Source: Cricetomys ansorgei (taxonomy: Eukaryota; Chordata; Mammalia; Rodentia; Nesomyidae). Taken from it: 64,000 nucleotides of DNA. The DNA lies in NCBI GenBank assembly GCA_026225945.1, contig JAMJFZ010003624.1:7983001-8047000 (forward strand), in the 5' to 3' direction. Of this stretch, positions 24,158 to 36,043 are shown piece after piece; positions within the stretch are counted from its first letter, which is position 1; each line of letters begins with the position of its first letter. The position numbers and the translations under genes are program-made. The notes under the pieces are model-generated. The model was not told the DNA's origin and ran no database searches. It was given only the letters and a program-made list of their open reading frames with translations.

Positions 24158-24551
24158 TGTGCTGGCTAGTCTTTTGTCAACTTGACACAGCTAGAGTTAT
24201 ATGAAAGGAAGGAGCCTCAATGGAGAAAAAGCCTCCATAAGATCCAGCTGTAGACATTTTCCTAATTAGGGACTGATGGGGAGGACCCAGCCCATTGTGG
24301 ATGGTGCTGTTCCTGGGCTGGTGGTTTAAGAATGCAGGCTGAGTAAGCAATGGGGAGCAAGCCAGTAAGCAGCACTCTTCCATGGCCTCTAATCAGCTTC
24401 TGCCTCCAGGTTCCTGCCCTGTTTGAGTTCCTGTCCTGACTTCCTTTGGTGATTAACTGTGATGTGGAAGCTTAAGCCAAATAAATCATTTCCTCCCCAA
24501 GCTGCTTTTGGTATGATGTCTCATCACAGCAATAAAAACTTAACTAAGACA
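24158..24551 (+). mobile_element. MaLR-type LTR, plus strand
   Basis: Begins TGTGCTGGCTAG and ends AACTAAGACA, with an internal AATAAA-type signal near 24480 (gccaaataaatcatttcctc). The same family occurs at 34457-34840 (minus) and 51950-52375. No clear target duplication. Confidence 0.7.
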
Positions 24552-24799
24552 CTTTTTATATTCTGTCATATTTAAAATCTGGCCAGAAAAAAAAAAAAAA
24601 CACATGAATTTTGTCAATTTTCTCAGAAAATAAACTTTCATTTGTTAATTTTATTGTCTGTTTTATATTTCACTAATTCTATTATTTACTTTGGTCTTTT
24701 TGTTTTTAGAGTTTCTTGAAGGGAAATCTAAGTCACTAAAGTTTTTTCTTTCTTGCTAATATAAAAATTGAAGTTATAAAAATTTAAAGATTTAGACTT

Positions 24800-25002
24800 C
24801 ATAGGACTGGGTATGTAACTTTGTTGAGCACTCCCTTATCATGAAAGAACTCTAGATTCAATCTCCCACACAATACAGACTGGGCAGAATGGAAGACACT
24901 TGAGAGGCAAAGGCAGGAGAATCCAGAGTTCAAGATCATTCAGAGCTCTAAGCAACTTTGAGTCTATCCTAGAATACATGTGATTCTGTCTCATAAGTAA
25001 CA
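24800..25002 (+). repeat. B4-type SINE (ID-like + B1-like), plus strand
   Basis: The ID-like head (ggtatgtaactttgttgagc) is fused to a B1-like half (gaggcaaaggcaggagaatc, gattctgtctcataagtaac). Confidence 0.65.
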
Positions 25003-25156
25003 ATTGCTTTAGTTACACCTTGTAATTTTCATATATTGTGTGATGTCAGAATCTTATGATTTCCCTTGTGGTTTCTGTGAACTGTAGGTTATTTAGAAGT
25101 ATATATTTAAATTCCTGAATATTTGAAAAATTTCCAGACAACCTTTATAAAGATTT

Positions 25157-25498
25157 TGTGTTGGTTTGAACGATAAATGCCCCCCGTAAGCTCACTACCT
25201 GAGGAGGTAGTGCCGTCTGATAAAGTTGGTACCATTAGGAGGCAGAGCTTTGCTGGAGGAAGTATGTCACTGGGAGCAGCAGCTTTGAGAGTTTATAACC
25301 TTGCCCTCTTCTTGTTCTCTCATTTGATTCTCTGTGTAGATTAAGATGTGAACAGCTAGCTTCCTGCTCCCACCACGTCTTCCCCACAATGATGGACTAT
25401 GTCCCTCTGGAGCTGGAAGCCCAAATAAACCCTCTTCTCCTCTAAGTTTCTTTTGGATCATGGTGTTTTATCACAGCAATAGAAGAGCCATTAATACA
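25157..25498 (+). mobile_element. MaLR LTR with 5-bp target duplication
   Basis: Starts TGTGTTGGTTTGAA, ends ATTAATACA and is flanked by GATTT at 25152-25156 and 25499-25503. Contains cccaaataaaccctcttctc. It is inserted in an antisense L1 fragment (25003-25150 and 25505-25880). Confidence 0.82.
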
Positions 25499-25884
25499 GA
25501 TTTGTGTTCCATTTCGGCTGGAGAGTATACTCTGCATGACTTAAAGTCTTTTACATTTATTAACACTCACTTTCTGGCCCGGGTCTATGGTCTATATTGG
25601 TGAGTATTCTATAAGCTCTCAAAAGAATCCATATTCTTTCACAAATGATGACATTTCAATAAATATCAAATAGACAACTGAGTTGAAATGCTCAAAAATT
25701 TCTTTATCTAGATCATTTTAAAAAAGAATTGCAGTCTCCAGCTATGATTGGATTTTTACATTGTCATTTCAACTCTATTAGGTTTCCTCATGTACTTGCA
25801 GTTTAATTTGTGTCACATGCCTTCAGAACTATAATGTCTGCCTAGTAAAACGTTCCTTTATCATGATGAAATGTCTGTATCTTA

Positions 25885-26205
25885 GTAGGTGCCAGGGTTT
25901 GGGCTTGGAATGTTCCCCAAAGACCCATGCCTTACCCAAAGGCTTACTCAGTTTGGTACTGCTGAAAGGGAGTAGAAACTCTAGACTGGGAGGGAGTCTT
26001 CCAGTCACTGGAGGCCGTCTCTTCCTCTCTTTTGCTTTGTTCGGCAATATGCTTTCTGCCACTATTCTACACACCAAGGCCTAAAGCAACAGGGCCAATC
26101 AACTGCAGACTAAAATCTGATACCGTCAGCCAAATAAAAGCTTTCCCTTTATAAGATAATTTACTTCAAGTATTTGTTAAAGTGATAGAAAATTGACTAT
26201 CAGTG
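25885..26205 (+). mobile_element. Diverged MaLR-type LTR
   Basis: ccccaaagacccatgcctta, then gccaaataaaagctttccct and aagtgatagaaaattgacta, parallel to the copy at 49062-49350. Confidence 0.6.
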
Positions 26206-26794
26206 ATTGGATTATTTATGTTGGAAATTATAACTAGCAAGGCTGGGTTTATTCATTTACTTATGTTTTTTGAGATGGTGGTCTCAGCTGAGGGGAAACA
26301 AAGTCACATGGTGGGACTGAAGACTGGTACCTAAGGAAGTACAGCACAAACTAGGACGGCACATACTCCTGCTGCGGCTGAAAGCACTCTCTTGCTCCTC
26401 CCTCATCTTCTCACAGCTGCAGGAAGGGTCAGAACCATGTCATGGTGTGTATTCAATGAGACATTTTTAAGCGTAACTAGTGAACTCAGTTCACTTCAAT
26501 TAGTATGTTTATTATATGAATTTTACAATAGAATATTCCCATTTCTCACACCCCGTCTATTTTAGCTTTGCTTATCTTTCATTTTACTTGAATACATTAG
26601 TCCCACAGTGCAATATTTTTTATTCCAAGCATTTAATTTTAATTTTAAAGGTATTTATAAACTAACAAAAATTCTTTTTTAAATCTACATAATTATCACA
26701 TTTAGAACTTCATTCTTTTATAAATCTTAATCTCCTTGTAATATCATCTTTCTTCTGCCTAAAGAACTTTAATATTAGAAAATTGTTACTTTAT

Positions 26795-26967
26795 TTTATG
26801 TGTATGTGTGCTGTCCCATATTTTTTTAAGTGTACTAGTATTTTGCTACAAGGCCAGAGAGGGCACCTGATCCCCTGGGACTGGAATTACAGACAGTCAT
26901 GTGGGTACCTAGGTTCTCTGGAAGGTACAGCTGGTGCCTTTAACCACTGAGCCACCTACTCAGGCTC
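26795..26967 (-). repeat. B2 SINE, minus strand
   Basis: tgatcccctgggactggaat and taaccactgagccacctact mark antisense B2. Confidence 0.85.
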
Positions 26968-27051
26968 AGATTTTAATATTTTTAATGCAACAATATAGGA
27001 AATGAATTCTTTTAGCCCTTGCTTATTCTAAAGGTCTGTGCTCCATATTCA

Positions 27052-27212
27052 CTGTTTTTTGTTTTGCTTTGGTTTTTCGAGACAAGGTTTCTCTGTTGTA
27101 ACTCTGTCATGGAACTCACTCTGTAGACCAGGCTGGCCTTGAACTCACAGAGATTTCCTGCCTCTGCCTCCCAAGTGCTGTGATTAAAGGTGTGTGCCAC
27201 CAGCACTCTGCC
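27052..27212 (-). repeat. B1 SINE, minus strand
   Basis: tttttcgagacaaggtttct, gaccaggctggccttgaact and cccaagtgctgtgattaaag give a near full-length antisense B1. Confidence 0.95.
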
Positions 27213-27224
27213 ATATTCACTGTT

Positions 27225-27570
27225 TTAAAAAAAAGATATACAACCATCGGTAGCTCCAATTCTAGAGGATCTGTTGCCCTCTTCTGGCCTGCATGGTCAC
27301 TGCATGTATGAGACAGACACATGCAGTCAGAACACTAATACACATAAAATAAATAAAATCTAAAAAAAAAAAAAAAAGTATGTAGAGATGCCTGTGGTAT
27401 TCTTGCCAGCCAGCGTAGCTCAATCAATAAATTCTAGGCCTACAGCGAGACCTGTCTCAAAAACTAAGATGGAGAGTGATTGAGCAGAAACTAGCTGTTG
27501 ACCTCCGGGCTCCATATGCACATAAATATACTTGGACATTCACCTCCACACACAATGTAGTTTGTGCTTC
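27225..27570 (+). repeat. B3 and RSINE1 SINE 3' parts, plus strand
   Basis: A B3 part (gtagctccaattctagagga ... poly-A at 27361-27376) is followed by an RSINE1-like part (gcgagacctgtctcaaaaac, gctgttgacctccgggctcc). Confidence 0.7.
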
Positions 27571-28329
27571 TTTGAGTCTTAATTTTTGGTGCATGCTAAC
27601 AGGTGGTCTAAAGTAAAACTCCTGTGTGCTGAGTCACTCCCATGGGCTTCCCTAAGTGGAAACACTGCATATATGTTCATATGTTTTCATTGTTAAGAGG
27701 AATCCCTGTGTGGTATCTTGTGAAGACAGAACATCAGACAATCCCCACAGAGATAACTCTACATTCCACTTTTTCTCTTATGATCCACACGTTTATCCCT
27801 AATACAGCGATGTTATGAATCTTAGACATGATTACCATTATATACCAAGTTCTGTAAGATTTTTAAAAATAGATCTCAAGCTATATAGGTGGTGTTAGCA
27901 ATCTTCAATACAAATACATATCATAGAATTAACTAAAATCAAGTCTAAAAACTTGATCTCTCCACTATAAAGTGTTGATATTTATTTATATGGCTTAACA
28001 TTAACTGTTTTTTCCTTGCACAATAACCAATAAGTTTATCATTCTAGTAATTGTTTTGTTTGTTTTTTCCACTTCAAAACCATATATTATTGAGAATTTG
28101 TCCATTCTTTGTTATTTTAAACACCTTAAAGCCCAACAAATTATGCCAAAAGAAGCCTACCTATCCTGGTCTTACCTTAACCATTAGTTCACATCTCCTA
28201 TCTCTGTAAATCATAATTCAGTAATACACGACATTACTTGGCTGGAATAGCATGGAGAATTTTACAAAATTATCACCACTAGGCTCTTAAAGCTACAGAC
28301 ATATAAATAAGTACTCAAGAGAGTCTCAA

Positions 28330-28640
28330 AGGATTGTGTGTGTGCAGCCATGCATGAATGTGTGAGTGCGTGCAAGGGCACATATATGCATGTAAATATG
28401 AAGACGTGGAGGTCAACTCTAGGTGTCATTCACTGGGAGTCTTCTACCTTGTTTTTGAGACAGGGTCTCTCACTGGAATCTGTGGCTCACTGCTTAGGCA
28501 AGGCTGTCTGGTCAGTGAGCCCCGGAGAACTGCCTATTTGCATTTCCTCTACATTGGGTTTTTTCCTTATGTGGGTTCTGGGGATCAAACTCAGGTCCAC
28601 ATGTTTGTCTTCTTACTGAGCCATGTCCTCAACCCCTAAG
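28330..28640 (-). repeat. RSINE1-like SINE, minus strand
   Basis: tttgagacagggtctctcac, aggcaaggctgtctggtcag and ggttctggggatcaaactca fit antisense RSINE1. Confidence 0.8.
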
Positions 28641-28664
28641 TTACTTTTGGTAATAATAAGATTC

Positions 28665-28860
28665 CTTCAATGATGATGATGATGATGATGAAGAGAAAGG
28701 AGAAAGAGGAAGAGAAGGAAAATGAAGAAGAGGAAGAAGAAGGGGAGGAGAGAGGAGGAGGAAGAGGAAAAAGAGGAAGAAGAGGAGGAGGAGGAAGGGA
28801 AGGAAGAAGAGGAGGAGGAGGAAGGGAAGGAAGAAGAGGAGGAGGAGATGATGCCGATGG
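28665..28860. repeat. (GAT)n then 170-bp purine-only tract
   Basis: Seven or eight GAT units lead into an almost pure GGA/GAA run to about 28850. Such tracts can form triplex DNA. It encodes spurious poly-Glu/poly-Ser frames only. Confidence 0.95.
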
Positions 28861-28869
28861 TTAAGTTTG

Positions 28870-29026
28870 GGGAGTTGGATGGAAAGGCAGAGAGTGGTTA
28901 AGAGCACTAGTTACTCTTCTGGAAGATTCAGGTACAGGTAGGACTCCAAGCTAACAATTGTTTGTTACTCCAGTTCCAGGGGATCTGATGTCTTCTTCTG
29001 GCCTCTGAGGGTACTGCACAGATGTG

Positions 29027-29075
<49 letters not shown>

Positions 29076-29125
29076 TGCAGGCAAAACTCATACACATCCT
29101 CCTCATCATAGTCTTCTAAAAACAA
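28870..29125 (+). repeat. B3 SINE with (CA)n tail
   Basis: agagtggttaagagcactag and ttactccagttccaggggat mark B3. The tail is a CA run at 29032-29072. Confidence 0.85.
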
Positions 29126-29311
29126 AAACTCTTTAGCTTAAAAGTCAATATTTAAAATAGTGTGTCACTGAAATAATGGCCTTTAAATTTCCTGTGATAT
29201 GGTTACTTCCTGGCAGAGAAAAGTAAAGAAAGAGACAACAAACTTCCAAACAGCAATCACTTCATGGTTTCCCCTCAAAATTACTTAGAACTTGTAGGTT
29301 GAAAAGAATGC

Positions 29312-29430
29312 CTTGGGTGGGTGTGGGGCTCATGCCTATCTCCCAGCATGCAAGAGGGTTGAGGCAGATGCATTCTAAGTTTGAGGCCATCACTGGTCAC
29401 ATATTAAGATCTTGACTCAAAACAAAAATG
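29312..29430 (+). repeat. Degenerate B1-like SINE
   Basis: ggctcatgcctatctcccag and gatcttgactcaaaacaaaa resemble B1. Confidence 0.5.
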
Positions 29431-29741
29431 TGTCAAATGCAGCATCACTAATATTAGACTCTTTATGGAAATCATTTTAGACAAATAAAAACGAAATTAA
29501 TTTATAGAATGTTTTCTTCTGACCCACAAGACATACAATAGACAATGGAGAAACAATTCATTAGAATATTTACTGATTTTCTAATCCACACACATTATTG
29601 TATCTTCATTACAATTTTAGCAGGCTTTAAAATCATTTATTAGTATAAGCAATCACTTTAGTTATCACTTTAAAATATCTTCATGTTTTCCACCCATTTT
29701 CCTAAGAAAAGAATAAGAACCTACTTTGACAAGCACTGTAC

Positions 29742-29884
29742 CTTTAAATGATTCCCCGCAGCAGCACCATGTAAAGGCAGAATTCCATCTGTATTTTCAC
29801 AGTTTACGTTTGCACCAGCTTTTAATAGCTCTACAATTACATCATTAAATCCCTCACTAGATGCCTCATGAAGGGGTGTCCAGC
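29742..29884 (-). CDS. Ankrd31: Ankrd31 ankyrin block 2, second repeat and start of third
   Basis: A 143-bp exon (two bases plus 47 codons), identical in length and phase to 47208-47350. The acceptor is sense tttttctctttttcag and the donor gtacag ends at 29741. It encodes WTPLHEASSEGFNDVIVELL, then KAGANVNCENTDG, and the first helix of the next repeat (LPLHGAAAGNHLK). The canonical TPLHEA and GANVN motifs are intact. This is one of the best-conserved looking exons in the window. Confidence 0.96.
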
Positions 29885-30693
29885 CTGAAAAAGAGAAAAA
29901 GAAAAAATAATTAAGCTGCTCCATACTTATCAAGATTCATGTATCTTTATATTAAGGTGGTTGTGTTAGGGGGCTCAATAATTCTACTGAAATATATGCA
30001 CATGTACTAAGTATTGAACAAGAAATGGTATTAAAGTGTGGCTTTAAAACATGGGCTTCACTTTGGGAATAAAGTAATCTCTTCATATATACTATTGACA
30101 GAAGTGCCAAAACAGAAATGGGGCAAATGTTGATCATTTCAACTTCTTTCAGCTCAGGTTTGACAGTATCTAACTTTCATATCTCAGATCTGCACTGTAC
30201 ATTTCTATTTAAGTGTCATCTGACTCAGTAAGCTTTTGTATTTTCCTCTTTAATTATTTACACAAGATTATTTTATGTATAAGCAAAATGTCACAAAATC
30301 AATTTTTAGATCAGATTTAGAGTAAGAAAGAAAAAACAGGAAAGGGGGAATAGCATAAAGGGAGTGGCAAGAGAAAAATGGCCAGGAAGTTGGTAACAAT
30401 CTGCATTTTCTTACAAGTCAAGGAATGGGATTAAAGCTTCCAAGGAAAAGCCCAACTCCCTTTACTCCCATTCTGTGTACCCTTCTTAATGTTCTTAGTC
30501 ATAAGAACTGTTTCAAAGGAGACAGTTATTTCAACAGTGACAAATTCTAGTATTCACCAAATTAAAATATGGTATAAGAATACAGTTCAAAGTTAGTTAA
30601 GTATCAGCCATCATCAAAACTAGGGCAAAAGAAAAACAACAGCAATATTTCAGTGAGTTCAAATTAAACAAACAAAAACAAAAGGACCCAAAC

Positions 30694-30831
30694 CTGCATT
30701 ATCTTTTAGATTCACATCTGCTCCAGATTCGATTAGAACTTTCACGAGGGACAAATTTCCTCTTCTGGCAGCCACATGAAGCCGGCTTTCTCCTTTGCCA
30801 TTCTGCTTATCAATTCCAGCTGTATTTGCTT
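30694..30831 (-). CDS. Ankrd31: Ankrd31 ankyrin block 2, first repeat
   Basis: A 138-bp exon (two bases, 45 codons, one base) with donor gtttgg ending at 30693. It encodes NGKGESRLHVAARRGNLSLV, then KVLIESGADVNLKDNAG, a clear ankyrin repeat with LHVAARRGN and GADVN. The 5' edge is ambiguous. Sense has two AGs six bases apart (acceptor before 30831 or before 30837), and both keep the phase, so isoforms differing by two residues are possible. The exon ends inside the Gly of the next repeat's GWTPLH start. Confidence 0.92.
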
Positions 30832-30974
30832 CTGTAACTGTAGCAAGCAAAACTGAGCCCACCCTTTTAGATTACTGCAAAATGCTTATTATTATAAAGG
30901 ACCTTAGAAAATACAGATTTACTTCCTGATAATACTCTAAACAGGATGCACTACATTAAACATATGTAACACTG

Positions 30975-33205
30975 CCTTTTTTTTTTTTTTTTTAAGGAAA
31001 AGGAAGTATTTATTTTAGGTCACAATTCCAGGCTAAGAGTCCATCACAATGGGGGAAGTCACAGGAGCAGGAGTTTGATAAAGCTGGTTCATAGTCTTGC
31101 AAACTGATTATATTTGAGATTACATCTTACACCTGCTAGAATGACTAAGCTCAGTAACACAAATGACAGCTCATGCTGGGAAGGATGTGGAGCAAGGGCA
31201 ACACTCCTTCATTGTTGGTGGGAGTGCACACTTGAACAGCCACTATGGAAATCAATAAAGTAATAAATCAATAAATAAACCAATCAATAAATCAGAAAGT
31301 TGGGAATTGACCTTCCTCAAGACCCAGCTATACCACCCTTGGGCATATACCCCAAGGATACTTTATCCCACCCCAAGGACACTATATCCCACCACAAGGA
31401 CACTTGCTCAAACATGTTCACTGCTGCTCTGTTCAGAATACCAGAAACTGGATACGCCCTAGATGGTCTCTCAACAATGGAATGGATAAAGAAAACGTGG
31501 TGCATTTACACAATGGAGAATTACTCAGCTGTTAAAAAAAAAAAATGATATCATGACATTTGTAGGCAAATGGACAAAACTAGGGGAAAAAAATCATCCT
31601 GAGTGATGTGGCCCAGACCCAGAAAAATAAATGCTATGTATTTGCTTATATGTGGATATTATCCGTCAAGTAAATGATAACCAACTTACAATCTGTAGAC
31701 CCAGAGAGATTAGGTATAGAAAAAGAGACTAAGCGGGGGGGGGGGGGGGATGACACATGGATCTATCTAGGAGGGGGAAATAGATTTTATGGGTGGACTG
31801 GGTGTGGGGCAGGATGTTAATGGAAATATCAGGTGGAGAGGGAAAAGGGAAATAGAGTTGAAGGAGGGAATGTGGGGAGAGACAGGTAGAACTGAGGGGT
31901 ATTTCAGGGATGGAATGGAAACCTCGTGCGGTGGCAATTCCCTAAAACATATGAAGGTGATCTTAATGAGGTCTCCTAATAATGGGGGTGACAGAGTCCC
32001 AACTGGCCATCTCCTGTCACCAAACAAGGCTTCTTGTACCAGGACTGAGTTGCATTCAATTGAGTTGTTGGCCATGGGGATCCCATGGAAATCCCCAACC
32101 GACTTGGGCTGTTGCTAAGACAATGGGTTGCTCTTCACAAACTGACTGTGGGGTCCCATTGCCAAGGACAACACCTACACTTCTCCATTGATCATGAAAA
32201 TGTTAAGCTGAAGCCTACATGGAGTTTTTATCCCTATATTTTAGTGTCTTTGGTGCGGGAAGTTACTCTGAAGACTACCAAGAGAGAAATGTAACCAGAA
32301 ACCCAGCCACAAAACCTTTGACTTATGATCTGTCATGCCGGCAAGATATATTATGGCAATGATGGCCCAGAACCTGTGGGAGTAGTCAACCAATGTCTGA
32401 TCTGACTTAAGGCTCACTCCATGAAATGGAGCCCATACCTGACACTACTTGGGTGACCAAGAACCAGAGACTAGATGCCTAGAGACCTAAGGTAAAACCA
32501 AATACTACTGGTCTTTAAAAAGAAAAGTATCAGTAAAATGACTTCTAATGATATTCTGCTCTACTCATAGATCAATGGCTTATTCAGCCATCATCAGAGA
32601 GGCTTCATCCTGCAGCAGATGGGAATACAGCTTCACAGCCAGACTTTACACAGAGAGAGGGGGTGGGAAGAGACCAAGACCTTGAAACACACATCTCTAA
32701 ATGGGATGTCTCTATCATATCCCTTCCCTCAGAGCTCAGGGAACATTGCAGAAGAGGCCGAAAGAGTGCAAGAGCTACAGGATGGAAGAGCACAAGGCCT
32801 CTCAACCGACCAAAGCTCCTATGAACTCACATAGACTGAAGTAGCAAGAGCAGGGCCTGCAGTCTACACCAGGTCCTCTGCATGTGTAGCGTAGCTTTTA
32901 GCTTATGTTTTCATGGGACTCCTGAGTGTGTGAGCAAGTGGGTCTCTGACTCTTGTGCCTGCTCTTGGGCTCTTTACCTTTGGTTGTGTGATGGCTTTTG
33001 TTTCATCTTATTATATTTTATGTTGTCATGTTTGGTTTTTATCTCCTAGAAGCATGTTCTTTTCTAATGAGAGACAGAAAGGGAGTAGATTCAGAGGGGA
33101 AGAGAGCTAGATAGGAAGGGACTTGGAGGAGTGGGGGGGCGGTGACTGTAGTCAAGATATACTGTATAAGAAAATGATCTATTTTCAATAACAAAAAAAA
33201 TTTTT
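30975..33205 (+). repeat. L1 ORF2 C-terminus and 3' UTR, plus strand
   Basis: From about 31110 the sequence carries the L1 ORF2 end (cctgctagaatgactaagct, tataccacccttgggcatat, atggagaattactcagctgt). A G-rich tract at 31735-31750, a long 3' UTR and an A-rich end near 33205 follow. Premature stops and a small internal duplication (ccaaggacact) show it is inactive. 30975-31105 is a poly-T plus another repeat piece. Confidence 0.9.
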
Positions 33206-33219
33206 TTAAAAATCATGAA

Positions 33220-34456
33220 AACTCTCTTCCTGGCTGGATCTCACATTAATAAAGACGTCACAATATAAAACATTTTAAAAACTTAAAGTCTCATAGCCTT
33301 ACAAATTCAAGCACTTTAAAAGATGCCTCTTTAAAAATATTCAGTCTCTTTTAAAATCTAAATTCTCTGTAAAACGCCAAAATCTCTCTCCTTAAAAATT
33401 CTTAAAATGTAAAGTCTCTCAACTACAGATTCTCATAAAATAAAAAATAAAGTAACTCCTTTCTTACTCTAAGAGGAAAATCCAGGGCCAGTCACAATCT
33501 GAAGAAAGCAAAACCAAATTCCAAAACTGTAAATAACTCAATGTCCAATATCTGGGGTTCACTCAAGATCTGGGTTCCTCCAAAGGTCTTGGGTCACTTC
33601 TCCAGCTCTGTTCTCTACAACACACACACAACTCATCTTCTAGGATCAGGCTAGCTCCACTCCACTGCTGCTGCTGTTGGTGGTGGTTACCCATGGCACT
33701 GGCATCTCCAAAATACTGGGGTCTTCTGCTGCAGCTGGGATGCACTTTCACTAATTGTCTCTCCTGGGCTCTCTTCATGGAGCCAAGCCTCAACTTCTCT
33801 GCATGACCCCTTCAATCCTTGGCCTTCAATTGCCACTGAGGCTGCACCTTCGCCAATGGCCTCTCCTGTCCTCTCACAGTGCCAAGTCTCAGGTGCTTTC
33901 CATGACCCCTTCATGCCTTCAAAACTAGTACCACATTAGTGACTCTTACATTACCAAGTTTGGCTGCCAGTTTGAGGTCCAACCTTGGATGCCTCTGGAA
34001 CACTGTTTCGTATGTTGACCCTGAGGAAACACTTCCCAGAAGATTTCACCTCAACAATGCTGGTCTCTTCTTAAAGGCAGCTAATTTCTTAGCTCCAGCT
34101 GACCAGCATCGAGTATCTCAGCAAAGCAAAGGTCTCACTTTAGTAGTTCTGGTATCTTGTTACTCACAGCTGATTCTTCAACCCCAACTAACTAGGACCA
34201 CAGAACCTTAATTCAAAATAGCAAATGGCACCAACAGTCTTTAAATTACCCCTGAAACTTCACAAGCCAGGCCTCCACCTTCTGCAATGCCCTCAACGTT
34301 CTTATCATCCAGGTGCCTACAGAACAACTTATCATGAATTAACACTCAATGGCTTTTCTTGTTCAAAATTCCAAAATCCTTCTACAATTCTCTACCCCAC
34401 AAAAAACAACATGGTCAAGTCTGTCACAGCAATATCCCATAATCCTGGTACCAACT
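33220..34456 (-). mobile_element. MaLR-type internal region, minus strand
   Basis: A non-coding internal sequence to the left of the LTR at 34457-34840, known to me as a high-copy rodent sequence (cactgaggctgcaccttcgc, cacttcccagaagatttcac). Next to the LTR is a primer-binding site (34443-34453). No gag or pol frame is present. Confidence 0.65.
34443..34453 (-). other. Retroviral primer-binding site complementary to tRNA-Leu
   Basis: Minus-strand TGGTACCAGGA immediately after the LTR matches the 3' end of tRNA-Leu(UAA) including CCA. Leucine priming is the hallmark of the ERVL/MaLR group. Confidence 0.7.
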
Positions 34457-34840
34457 TATCTTAGGGTTTCTATTGCTGCAATGAAACGCCATGACAAAAG
34501 GCAAGTTGGAGAGGAAAGAATTTATTTGGCTTATACTTCCAGATCATAGTCCATCCTTGGAGGAAGTCAGGACAGGAACTCAAGGAGGGCTGGAAGGTAG
34601 AGGCAGGACCTGAGGCAGAAACCATGGAGGGTTCTGCTTACTGGCTTGCTCACCCTGCTTACTTATAGAACCCAGGACCACCAGCCCAGGGACAGCACCA
34701 CCCACAATGGGCTGCCCTCCCATATCAATCACTAATTAAGAAAATGCCCTACAGCTGGATCTTAAGGAAGCATTTTCTCAACTGAGTTTCCCTCCTCTCA
34801 GATAGCTCTAGCTTGTGCCAAATTGACAAACTATCCAGCA
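34457..34840 (-). mobile_element. MaLR-type 5' LTR, minus strand
   Basis: Read on the minus strand it begins TGCTGGATAG and ends CCCTAAGATA. Internal landmarks match the plus-strand copy at 24158-24551 (taagaaaatgccctacagct). Confidence 0.75.
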
Positions 34841-34847
34841 CACACTC

Positions 34848-35377
34848 CTACATCTAAGGACCAGGGAACAGCACAGAGCAGGAAGACAGACTATAAGAGC
34901 CAGAGGAACAGGGTATCTGCTGTGAGAGTGTGTTGGGTAGCCCCGCCCCAGGTGGCAGTCTACCGTGTCTAGATAGCTGTCTGAGCTCGGGTCAAACGGA
35001 GGACTCCCTTTGTAGGCGGGCCCCTCCCTCCCACCTGGCCTTACTTGGAGAGTGCCTCCCATCTTGCCTCCTGACCTTATTTGGAAAAGGACCCCAGCTC
35101 AGAGCCTTCTGTGAACTCTAGATGATACTGCACTTTCCCCATGCTGCCCCATATGATAATTAGGATACCTACAGTACTGTGTTTTAACCAATTAGGCGCT
35201 GACCCTTTGCCTTAGAAGCCCTTATATACTTTGTCCCTGAAACAGCCTCTCTGAAGCTTTTCTCGGGTGATTTCTTCCAGCCAGATACCTGGCCCTCCAG
35301 AACCGTTCAACACTTCAGCTCCCCTCACTGACCCTCCTGCCCAGTGGGTGCACAACAATTCCAGAGAAGGGGGAGAA
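34848..35377 (+). repeat. L1 3'-UTR piece and probable LTR, nested
   Basis: 34848-34931 resembles an L1 3' UTR (ataagagccagaggaacagg) that seems to resume at 35708-35860. Between them 34932-35377 looks like LTR sequence with an upstream accaattaggcgctgac and a TATA-like ttatatac at 35222. It starts TGTTGGGTAG, which mirrors the CCCCAACA that ends at 35707. Confidence 0.5.
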
Positions 35378-35707
35378 TGTAGTAGTACACCACACAGGGT
35401 GGCTCAGCCAAGAACAACAAGGAGGCATATTTCATAACTTCAAACCCTGCCAGACCTCAGTAGAAGGAGCCACCATCATGGCAAGCTGCTTATTCAATCA
35501 ACAGTGGAACCCCAAGCATCTCAGCTCAGGTGTTTTCACTCTTTCAGAACACCTCAGGTATTTTACGATAGCACATGCAGATCATTAACAGTCAAACAAC
35601 CCCACAGAAATCCAACACTTGCAGACCATACAAAACACCCTAGACAGCCCTCACCCGACAGTGCATAAAAACATTTCCAAACATAACTAAAAATAAGCTC
35701 CCCAACA
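35378..35707. mobile_element. Solo LTR, second copy of the 5126-5460 family
   Basis: TGTAGTAGTA ... CCCCAACA, 330 bp, collinear with 5126-5460. Flanks GGAGAA (35372-35377) and GGAGAC (35708-35713) look like a 6-bp target duplication with one change. Alternatively it is the right part of one longer LTR starting at 34932. Confidence 0.7.
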
Positions 35708-35861
35708 GGAGACCGACAAGACATATGACAAGGAAGCTGCACACACACAATCTCTACAATATGGCTGCCTAAACAAGATGCAAATGGCAACACCAGTTGA
35801 CATGACAACATAAGAGATACTTCACAAGGTCCCACCCCCTAATTCACACAACCCTTTGTGA

Positions 35862-36043
35862 GCTTGAATGACCCTTTCACAGGGGTTGCCTTAGACCATC
35901 TTCATATTAGCTATTTACATTACGATTCACAATATAGCAAAGTTACAGTTATGAAGTAGTAATAGAAATGTTATGGCTGGGGTCGCCACAGCATGAGGAG
36001 CTATATTAAAGGGTCACAGCATTAGGAAGGGTGAGAACCACTG
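35862..36043 (+). mobile_element. URR1-type hAT MITE, left end lost
   Basis: accctttcacaggggttgcc to ggtgagaaccactg matches the opposite strand of 15358-15565. The left terminal repeat is missing. Confidence 0.88.

Noticed and set aside
31300..31548. 82-codon plus-strand open frame
   Set aside because: It is the decayed L1 ORF2 C-terminus, not a host gene.
33563..33914. Two overlapping minus frames of 75-76 codons
   Set aside because: They lie in the non-coding internal part of a MaLR-type element.
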